In this document: positions 56,283-64,000 of the stretch, piece after piece
How the letters are laid out: each line of letters starts with the position of its first letter
Numbering within the stretch: the stretch's first letter is position 1
Notes under the pieces: model-generated
Database searches by the model: none
What the model was told of the DNA's origin: nothing
Seen by the model: the letters and a program-made list of their open reading frames with translations, nothing else
Program-made: the position numbers and the translations under genes
Source: Megachile rotundata
Lineage: Eukaryota > Arthropoda > Insecta > Hymenoptera > Megachilidae
Length of the DNA stretch: 64,000 bases
Direction of reading: 5' to 3'
NCBI RefSeq assembly: GCF_050947335.1
Contig: NC_134989.1
Span: 1,667,501 to 1,731,500 of the forward strand

Positions 56283-57084
56283 TGTTACGTCCCGGATCGT
56301 TGCCCACGTCAACTTATCGCTTAAGCCCGGAACAGCAGACAATATGACGATCTTTTGACCATGCGGCACTTGCATCCGACATCTGTCAGGGATCCCAAGG
56401 TGTTTACGACGTCTTCGTGTCACTCTTTTCCGTCACTTAACAATAGGTTAGATATTTACCGCAAATAAATCAAAGATAAGTTAGTTGGGTGTCACGATAA
56501 TATTTAAATATAATATAATGTGCACATAGAATACGAAACGAAAAAATGGAAACTTAAAGACTAACGCAGGTTTACGAATTCGTATTAATTACTAGAAATG
56601 GATCGTTTAGGAAATTTGTAAGTATTACTGGATTATTCGCGGCGGTATCTCCGCGTCCGACCCACACCGATTAACTGAGAAGACTGACTGACTATTTTCG
56701 CGGGATGCGATGTGTTTTTATATGTTCGAGGGCCGTGGGGGGGAAAGTATGTGACGCAATATTACGTTCATTCTGCACGTGGCACGGTGACGGTGTATCG
56801 CAAAGGAGCGCGGCAATTCTTTTGGTGTTCTTGGCTGCGTCGCGCGTGGTGTCGGTGCGCTGCGAAGGAGCGCGGCAATGCTTTGGTGTTTTCGGTTGCG
56901 TCGCACGCGGTGTCGGTGCGCTGCGAAGGAGCGCGGCAATGCTTTTATGTGTAGTACAAAGGAGTCGTACAGGTGTGGTGGTTGTGTACTTATAATCTAA
57001 TATAATAAAGAGTATGTTTGAAATTTATATAACCTTAATATAACCTTAGCCACTAGATCCAACGTTGGCTCGGCCAACGTCACA
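56283..57084 (-). repeat. Candidate Gypsy 5' LTR
   Basis: Plus-strand ends TGTTACGT.. and ..ACGTCACA are short inverted repeats with one mismatch. The adjacent primer-site candidate supports an LTR edge at 56283. A minisatellite lies inside (56806-56950). No TSD can be tested because the other end of the element differs. Confidence 0.5.
56806..56950. repeat. ~63-bp minisatellite, two and a half units
   Basis: Units carry AAGGAGCGCGGCAATGCTTT followed by TGCGTCGC.CG.GGTGTCGGT. It lies in the upstream part of the candidate LTR and gives short meaningless frames on both strands. Confidence 0.9.
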
Positions 57085-57360
57085 CCGATAGTATTGTTTT
57101 TGTTCGGAATCAATTGAGAACCGCATACTTCGAATTTAAAATTTATCGTTCAAAATTGAATGTATAGTAAATTTCCCCAAACTCAATTCCTGTGTTATGG
57201 AATGGTCACTTAATGAGCGATCACATTTCAAAAGTTTTCACATAAAGTTCACATTTTTTTGAGATCGGGTCGATATCGGCTGTTCAGCGTGGTGTTTGTA
57301 TTCAGTGCATTCCAAACCATGAAGGCACTGCATAATGTACGTTATAGAGATGGATTTGTT

Positions 57361-57522
57361 CTTGGATCTGCTCTGATTTGCCCTGATTGGTCCATGTGTT
57401 TGCTCAATAATTCAAAATCGAAGCTTTAAATCCCTTTTTTGTAAAGGGAAATCTTGTTTAGAATCACGTCCTCTACCACCCCTTTCCAGGAGTTACACGA
57501 GTTGTGAAATACCTGTATATTA
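57361..57522 (+). repeat. Degenerate single arm of the foldback family
   Basis: Order and wording resemble the right arm of 29369-31297: CTGATTGGTC..TGTTTGCT.AATAA, then AAAGGGAAATCTTGTTTAGAATC, C.ACCACCCCTTT, and finally ACCTGTATA. It is clearly older than the copy at 29 kb. It lies just before exon 3 of the receptor pseudogene. Confidence 0.6.
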
Positions 57523-58140
57523 CACCATTCCACCCCCCTCCCCCAATGTCCGGTAAAAATTTGTCTCGATACATATTAGACAAAGCTCGTATTATTAGTA
57601 CTCGAACATTCTGTACGTATTATAATTTGATTCCTAATGTGGGTTATTCCAGATTCGCGAAAATGGCAAACGAAAAGTACTCTGTAATGGCAGCATTTCA
57701 ATTCTTTGTTAGCACTCTTGTGATATGTTTAAATTTTTAACGAATGTCATACGCAGAAAATACTGGAAAGCTGATGGCAGCGGCGGCGTTGTCGGTATGC
57801 GTGTTTTCACAGATATTTTACTACTGTTTCTATGGTCACATGGCCAAATCAAAGGTCTCTTATCAAAAACAAAAATATCACATAAAATCTCTCCTCTTTG
57901 ACTCATACTACACACTGTTAATCTCATTTTCTTTCTTCATTGCAGAGTATCGACTTCTCCGATAAAATATTCGGTAGTAATTGGCCATCTTGAAGTAAGA
58001 GCTGCAAGATGGTTTTGCTGATGGTTATTAGACGGTCAAAGATACCCATAGAATTTACTAGTATGCATATAGTATCTCTAAATCTTGAATCTTTTATGTC
58101 GGTCAGTACCAATTATTGCTTAAATATACGAACCACATAA

Positions 58141-58683
58141 ATTGTTGGATTATCTTGTGTTTGCAGCTGCTCAAAACTTCTTACTCTGCTTTTAATCTGA
58201 TGCAAACTAATCGATAAGAGATAAAATCGCTGAGAAACGAATATTTTCGAAAGCACATTATAATATGCAAAGTATACAACAATAAATTTCATAATGAATT
58301 TCTTCAAAAACGTTCAAATCTTTCATTAGCAGATATAATTGATTAAAAACATCATCGTCAATAATAGCGTCTTTCTACATTATTAGTGTATTCTAAGCAT
58401 CATTCCTATGGCTCCTTTCCCAAAAGTAGTTTTTTATTCATGGCAGTAATAGTTGTTGAATTCAATTATTTTTTAATTTGAGATGTAAACATTATTCCAA
58501 ACGTTGTAGTTGGGAATGTCACATCCTATCAATTTGTTCCTAGAAAATAGGCTATTTTGGAATGGAAAGAAATATTTTCCTACCGTGGACTAACTTTTCC
58601 TCACTATTTTCCAAAACAAACGTGTCCACGAAGAAAAAGAATTAACAATGTAATACTCGCAATATTGGTTTTCGTGAACAGAG
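58141..58683. other. AT-rich spacer without genes
   Basis: No coding or repeat signal. CGTCG at 58684-58688 is the left duplication of the next element. Confidence 0.5.
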
Positions 58684-58913
58684 CGTCGCACAGTGTGTCG
58701 TTTGGCCAATCTAGCGGGACAAAACCCCTGCTTTAAAAAAATACTGATTATTTTTCGTTTTATTGGTTTTTTATTAATCAAAAACATGATATTTCATTAC
58801 AAATTAATGATTATATATATTTGCTAAATTATTTTAAAGTCAAATGAACATAACAATAAAATAAACATACAAAATCTTTATTATATTTTTTAAAACATGA
58901 ATAAATTTTTTAG

Positions 58914-59115
58914 TCAGCGTTGCTTTCGTGTGATACGTCTTCCGAGGAACTGGGATCGATTAATGGTTCTCCCAAGGATTGTTGTATTTCTATTATTATA
59001 TTTTTCCGGACAGTTTGGAGAAGTTCGTAAATGTAAAATAAGCGGATCTGAAGAAATTAATAATCTGTTTAATAAATCCCTGTTAGTATCCATTCTTGAA
59101 GCCTTTCCGTTTTAA
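58914..59115 (-). pseudogene. Transib transposase C-terminal remnant
   Basis: The minus-strand frame ends at the stop 58916-58914 and reads KASRMDTNRDLLNRLL, ISSDPLILHLRTSP, then a basic tail. The S..(M)DTNRDLLNRLL.SSDP.I pattern is what I recall from the end of Transib transposases, and it parallels the remnant in Transib-1. Nothing upstream (RAG1-core-like catalytic domain) is readable, so only the last about 65 residues survive. Confidence 0.7.
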
Positions 59116-59593
59116 TATATGTCTAAATAAAAATGGTAGATGTCAATGTTTGTCTGTAATGCCCTTTCAGGTTTATATTGCTTATAAGTCTAGCTTTCGA
59201 CACAAGAAGTGGGAACGTTGTATAAAGTGGTATACTGTGTTAAAAGTCTACCTATATTGTGAAATAGAATTTAAATTATATGCTAACATTTGAAAAGGAA
59301 TAAAATATCAATAAAATGCTATTTCAAAATATGACAAATGTAGAAATAATTCTGAATGATAGAAGATAACACTACATATACTCAAATATTAATATTGGAT
59401 ACTGGTACAACACAATTGTCAAAAATCGCAAGTGCGGAAAAAGTGCTCGTAGAAGCAGTTGCGTCAAACAATATCTTCAGATGCTATTAACAGATCATTG
59501 CATATTGTTTTTTACATTAACATTGATATTTTCTCATAAAATGGACATTCTACTATCGATACATAATGTCAGTGAACGTATCTGTGTAAGTTG

Positions 59594-59984
59594 TGTGGCG
59601 GACCGCCGCCGAAAATTCTCGACGCGCGCGAACGCTCGCTATGCGGCACGAGCGTAAAAGAACATTCGCGACGAGGCGCGTGCGGCGAGGCGCCCGCGAG
59701 AACGTTCGCGAGCCAGAACGTTCGCGAAAAACAATCGACTATATAAATCGGCCGGTTCGCGATCAATCAATCAGTCGATGTCCAGCTCGTACTCCGAAAG
59801 CTTCGAAGTTCAACAACGCGCGTTTACATATCTCTTGTACAAAGTCTAATTTTATAGTGTATTAGTTTATAGTTCCTAGTTCTTAGTTTATTACTATCAC
59901 TCTAGTCTGTAAATAGTTAAGTGTTTAGTTTAATAAAATAGTTTAAGTTATTTAACCGTGTATTCGAACCACGCAACCACTTCA
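59594..59984 (+). mobile_element. Short solo LTR in Transib-2
   Basis: TGTGGCGGAC.. to ..CCACTTCA with the 4-bp duplication GTTG (59590-59593 and 59985-59988). It holds a repeated AGAACGTTCGCG motif (about 59699-59726), a TATATAAAT box near 59740, and AATAAA at 59932-59937, spaced like an LTR promoter and poly-A signal. No internal region adjoins it. Confidence 0.75.
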
Positions 59985-60040
59985 GTTGCAAAATTGATTT
60001 TTGTCCCGCTAGATTGGCCAAACGACATTATGCGTCGACC

Positions 60041-60704
60041 AGAACATGCACCCTTCTGCCGTATCTAAGCTTATACCAGCTGGTATTTAAAACTCTCAAA
60101 ATACTGCGAAGAATTACACTTGTAGGTATTATGTGGGGGTAGATTTGGTAAAATTATTTCTTCACCACTTAAGAATCATAAGATTCTTTGATGAAGTGAC
60201 CTATTTAGCCATTTGAACTGAAAGCCTGCGCAGGCAAGCAGGCATAGAGTTATAAATGAAATCTTAGCAGAGTCAATTGTGAGGTTAATTTTAACTAATG
60301 CAAAACTCAGCACTGATGGATTTAACTAATGCAAACTCAGCGCACCTTGCGTCTTTGTACATATTGTGCTGTTTCGAACTCAGTCCTGCCTTCCCGAAAT
60401 GGAATTTACCAGTGTTGTTTGTCTTGCACGCCATATTTGTGCAAGTTGTTTGTGTTGTGTTATTTGGTTATTTATTACAATTGCATGTGCTTGTAGTTAT
60501 TGTTGTCATGCCATTGTCCTTGTTACTCTGTCAGATATTCTGTATGTTTCCTTTATCTCAAAATTTCTTTCCTTGAAGATTCTTTTTAGACAAGGACCGG
60601 TAGTCTACATGACTTTTCTCTTACTGCATCTTACAGCACTTGCAGCAGCTTTGTTTTATATAGAATTTATAGAATGTTTATAATATTCAATCTATGCACT
60701 TATA
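60041..60704 (+). other. Hydrophobic frames of unknown origin
   Basis: Two overlapping plus-strand frames (60298-60576 and 60366-60683) encode strongly hydrophobic segments such as LPVLFVLHAIFVQVVCVVLFGYLLQ cut by a frame change, then YMTFLLLHLTALAAALF. This could be a decayed membrane protein exon or chance. I do not recognise a family. Confidence 0.25.
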
Positions 60705-60706
60705 TA

Positions 60707-61862
60707 CAGTAAAGACTGGATAACTGCAACAAAATCGGGACCCAAGCGTTGCAGTTATAGAGTCGAGGTGTCGATTTTATGTTTACATTTGGCTCGAGCC
60801 GAGCGCTGAACGTAGAAAAGGACAGAGACTGAAAGAGAGAGAGGTCCGAGGAAAGAAAACAATCGGCAGAGACGTATCGATGTGACAACACTAATGCAAC
60901 AGTAAAATTTTTTTATTTTTTGGTTTTGCTAAATATTACTTTTACCAATGTAATTGTGAGATTCTCCTGATCAAAATAAGACCAAACACGGCATAATTTG
61001 AACAACATTTGTTTATGTAGCAATATTGTTTGTTTTTTCGAGTGTATTGAGGTGCAATTTTATATGGAACCAAAAGACCATTATTCACCCGACTTTACTA
61101 AAAATTTAATTTTTAATAGCCTCTCACGTTCGCTCTCTGTCCTTTCCTACATTTAGCGGTCGACGCGAGCCAAATGTAAACAAAGAATCGACACCTCGAC
61201 TCGATAACTGCAACACTTGTTCCCGATTTTGTTGCAGTTATCGAGTCGAGGTGTCGATTCTTAACTTTTAAATAGCCTCTCTCGTTCGCTCTCTGTCCTT
61301 TCCTACGTTTAGCGGTCGCCGTGAGTCAAATGTAAACAAAGAATCGACACCTCGACTTGATAACTGCAACAAAATCGGGAACAAGCGTTGCAGTTATCGA
61401 GTCGAGGTGTCGATTCCTTGTTTACATTTGGCTCGCGTCGACCGCTAAACGTAGGAAAGGACAGAGAGCGAACGAGTGAGGCTGTTTAAAATTAAATTTT
61501 TAGAGAAGTCTGACGAGTAATAGTCTTTTGGTTCCATACAAAATCGCGCCTCCATACACTCGAAAAAACAAACAATATTACTACATAAACAAATGTTGTT
61601 CAAATTATGCCGTGTTTGGTCTTATTTTGATCAGGAGAATTTCACAATTACATTGGTAAAAGTAATATTTAGTAAAACCAAAAAATAAAAAAGTTTTACT
61701 GTTGCATTAGTGTTGTCACATCGATACGCCGGTTCGGATTACATTACATACGCTGCTCGCTCGTCAAGTGTCAAAATTCAAGGGGGATCCCCCTAAGTGG
61801 TGGGGATAGTAACGTTGCAGTTATCCAGTCCATCGTTTGTCGCAGTTATCCAGTCTTTACTG
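60707..61862. mobile_element. pogo/Tc1-like palindromic MITE
   Basis: Ends CAGTAAAGACTGGATAACTG (60707) and CAGTTATCCAGTCTTTACTG (to 61862) are flanked by TA (60705-60706 and 61863-61864). Most of the element is one large inverted repeat: the outer arms share TCGATACG/CGTATCGA and AAATATTACTTTTACCAATG blocks. The centre has four to five copies, in both orientations, of TTGCAGTTATCGAGTCGAGG. It has no transposase. Confidence 0.9.
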
Positions 61863-61864
61863 TA

Positions 61865-63619
61865 TTACGTGTTGTACTGAGTCCTTATGTTGCAATAACG
61901 GTCCTACATATATCTTTTTCAGATAATTTTTTAATTACCCCTAGTCAGAGGACAATTGAATATTATTATAGGTAAATGTCATCCACCTTGCTGAAAAACG
62001 CGGCTCTACTATTACAGGATTAGCTCCCATTTACTCTGTTATGCTCTCAAAATCTATTTCCTTATTTGCTTTTTAATTCAGTTTCCCTGCTGTTACATTG
62101 GCTTTGCAGCTGCTACGACTGTAAACATATCTGCGAAAATTGTCTAGTATGCTCTCGTAGCGCGAATTAGGGCATATCTTTGGGCTTGCGTCATCAGTTT
62201 GAAGTGATGTGTGTTTTTTCAATAGTTCCATTTCACTTCACATGAAAATGCTCCGGTTCAGTATCGTCATGTTCTTGTAAAAAACGTTTTATACAAAAAT
62301 TTGTCCGTGTGCTTTTGTAATACGTGATAATATATTCAACATTTTTTTTGCTTTTAGTCGTGATGCGGTGCATGTATAGAACTATATTGTACCGTGTACT
62401 GAAGAGAATCTTCGGGTATCGTATCATTGACGGTATTCTCATTAAATTTTGTTCAATTTTTACTGTTTATGTGTGCTTATCATCACAGAAGTCTCTCAGC
62501 AATACCACCTCTGATTTTGTGGAAGATACTTGTAACTTGTGCTTTAGGCATCATCCAAATATCCTCTTCCAAACATCCAGTCACTCGAGGTTCTCAAACA
62601 TACTCAGTCACACATTAGATAATTATCATTCACACTCAACAATACCAGCGAGCACACAGCGAGAAGATTGTGAGACAGCGAGAATTGTAAGAAAAATCGG
62701 CGAATATGTTTATCCTAACCGAAAAATTACGAGGGGTAATCAACTTAACAAACCATATCCCTAAAATTTGGGGGCTCAGCTGAGATCTAAACGAAATATC
62801 AAATTGGGTGGGATAGTTCCAAGAGTGAATATGCAGCAGTTGAATTAGGGGTAAATTCAACTCGGTCAGTAATGGAAAAAAATTCATTTCAACGCGGGTA
62901 ATCGGAATAAAGATTTGCAAAACCTTCATTCCAAGTTTTAGCGCGTAACATGGTAAATACAAGTTATTTTATGCTTTCTAAAAAGAATGAAGAATAAGTT
63001 CTCGAAAATTAATTTTGTTAACTATTATAATAAATCAAACTAATAAATTCACGTGTAAACTGAATTGGGACGGAAAATAAAAACTTAAAGAAGCAACACA
63101 GCTAAATATTTAATATACACAATATTTCTTCTACGACGTCCGATACCATAATGCGCTATCGTTAGTCCTTTTTGTAACATTCTTGAAGATTATAAACCGA
63201 AAAATCTTTATGTATATTTCATTTATATTATTGTACAGCATTTATTTTCGATTATCAACCATGATTTTCTCTTTATTTACCGACCACGTCGTTAAAATCA
63301 TGATATACCATAGGAAGTTAGTTAAACTGTCGATAATTTGTATATTCTCTGCTTTACAAATATTAGAATCATTAAATAATTATTAGATCAATCAATATAT
63401 ACAAAGCTAATTAATAAAATATTGAGTTGAACTATTGATATTTGAATTCAGGTATCATTCATCAGGAGGGACAGGAAATATTTTTTCTAGTTAAAATGCT
63501 ATTAAACTATCATTTTTATGTTAAAATTGTGGGATTGAAATGAACTTGACTCAAGGTTTAATTTGCTAAAATTAGTTTAATATTACAAACTATTCTTTTT
63601 AATATTATATACTATACTC
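61865..63619. other. Interval without recognisable genes
   Basis: A 146-codon frame on the plus strand (62324-62764) is the longest. It begins with a hydrophobic stretch and continues with a Ser/His-rich region, but shows no motif I know and no clear coding bias. I see no repeats or terminal structures here. Confidence 0.45.
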
Positions 63620-64000
63620 TGTAACGAGGTATATTTTCATTTAGTTGCTTAGCTTTTTTTTATGCCTCGTTACGAGGACCCCCTGAATTGCCGGCCCCAC
63701 TCCTCCGCCCAAGCGGACCCCGTCGCCGCTGGGGCAAGAATGAGTGAGGAAGAGTGCCTTGTGTCTTTTTAATTGCGCGCATATTTTTTTATTATTTTCA
63801 TTCTTTTATACTCACTTGAACGCTACGTTTTTCTCTCCCCCCCCCCCCCCCCTAATCATCCTCCGCGTAAGCGACCGGCAGCCCGCCACCAGGAAAAACC
63901 AGGCCTGGGGACAAGCCACCCCCAACCGCCACCTCGAGAGGACCCCAGGACCTGGCCACAAAACGTCGTGGAATGGCCAATCTCCGACGCTGAAATCCTC
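63620..64000 (+). mobile_element. Solo or element LTR, family A, copy 3 (cut by window end)
   Basis: TGTAACGAGGTATATTTTCA at 63620 and the following TTATGCCTCGTTACGAGGA hairpin match the inverse of the right ends of 37563-38922 and 41299-42735. GGCCTGGGGAC and CCCCAGGACCTGGCCA follow in the same order. The far end lies outside the window, so it cannot be said whether an internal region follows. Confidence 0.85.

Larger units (their letters stand above)
49720..57084 (-). mobile_element. Gypsy-type LTR retrotransposon, rearranged
   Basis: Minus-strand order: a possible 5' LTR (57084-56283), a TGGTGGCAGCGGTGGG-type primer-site candidate (about 56274-56259), an unknown 142-codon frame, gag, protease, RT, integrase, and LTR-like DNA below 50060. 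The order PR-RT-IN is Gypsy/Ty3-like. Breaks: an insertion of about 390 bp near 52630-53020, loss of the RT catalytic box and RNase H at about 51920, and frameshifts in pol. The two candidate LTRs are not alike, so the copy is recombined or truncated at one end. It lies in intron 2 of the receptor pseudogene. Confidence 0.75.
39926..58140 (+). pseudogene. Odorant receptor (7tm_6) pseudogene, four exons
   Basis: Insect odorant receptors are seven-pass membrane subunits of ligand-gated channels in olfactory neurons. Exon 1 (39926-40286) encodes MGVLQWTQPMI and, after a one-base frameshift in a C run near 39996, FLYNIYAFIGW...LDILINVE. A TAG stop lies at 40246, and the donor is GTAAGT. Exon 2 (40444-40782) encodes SKVYTVIIEFF, YDYTILSHYVLSTFYQF, LQICCQFEILTHRI and HHHHIYE. 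Exon 3 (57653-57854) gives FAKMANEKYSVMAAFQFF and, past a TAA stop at 57738, YAENTGKLMAAA and FYYCFYGH. Exon 4 (57946-58140) gives SIDFSDKIFGSNWPS, a TGA stop at 57991, and IPIEFTSMHIVSLNLESFM. Splice phases join cleanly (HHHHIYE to FAKM). The frameshift and three stops mean no functional receptor. Intron 2 is about 16.9 kb and holds the nested elements listed below. Confidence 0.9.
58689..60032 (-). mobile_element. Transib-superfamily element (Transib-2)
   Basis: The left end is CACAGTGTGTCGTTTGGCC.. at 58689; the right end on the minus strand from 60032 is CATAATGTCGTTTGGCC... After a 2-bp gap both continue identically for 28 bp (..AATCTAGCGGGACAAAA). The 5-bp duplication CGTCG is perfect (58684-58688 and 60033-60037). 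A transposase C-terminal remnant is read on the minus strand at 58914-59115. A 391-bp solo LTR (59594-59984) sits close to the right end. Confidence 0.87.

Overview
The window looks like a transposon-dense stretch of an insect genome, most probably a hymenopteran and possibly an ant. The only recognisable host gene is an insect odorant receptor (7tm_6 family), now a pseudogene with phased introns. Everything else is eukaryotic mobile DNA: R1-clade LINEs, a BEL/Pao and a Gypsy retrotransposon, solo LTRs, and Transib, piggyBac, Tc1 and pogo-type DNA elements. There are no operons, bacterial genes or RNA genes. The species call is inference; the element calls rest on motifs, terminal repeats and target-site duplications (TSDs) read directly from the sequence.

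Left third (1-27 kb). A 2.3 kb GACAGA-type satellite is followed by a decayed BEL gag. That relic was hit by a minus-strand R1-clade LINE (3259 to about 16540). The LINE was hit by a small palindromic element, that element by a plus-strand R1-clade LINE (3712-11207, 14-bp TSD), and that LINE by a 1.8 kb solo LTR (5714-7515, TSD AGAC). The minus-strand LINE also carries a one-ended Transib relic in ORF1. From 16.5 to 19.2 kb lies unclassified repeat-rich DNA. At 19359-26239 sits a complete, young BEL/Pao element: an intact 1729-residue gag-pol, near-identical LTRs and TSD CCGGG. It split the 5' end of a third R1-clade LINE.

Middle (27-39 kb). This part is AT-rich with no intact gene. It holds a Transib element (28936-34621) that contains a long-armed foldback element and a solo LTR, the C-terminal end of a piggyBac transposase, and a GC-rich solo LTR (37563-38922).

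Right third (39-64 kb). The odorant receptor pseudogene has four exons between 39926 and 58140. Its second intron is about 16.9 kb and is filled with nested insertions: a Transib element holding a solo LTR and a piggyBac MITE, a Tc1-like DD36E element holding a solo LTR, and a broken Gypsy element. Downstream are another Transib with its own solo LTR, a pogo-like palindromic MITE, and the start of a third GC-rich LTR.

The main pattern is the set of four Transib-type ends. All begin CACAGTG or a close variant (the heptamer of vertebrate V(D)J recombination signals), all abut a CGNCG-like pentamer, and two elements still carry C-terminal transposase remnants. A second pattern is six LTR-flavoured insertions without internal regions, each with a 4-bp TSD.
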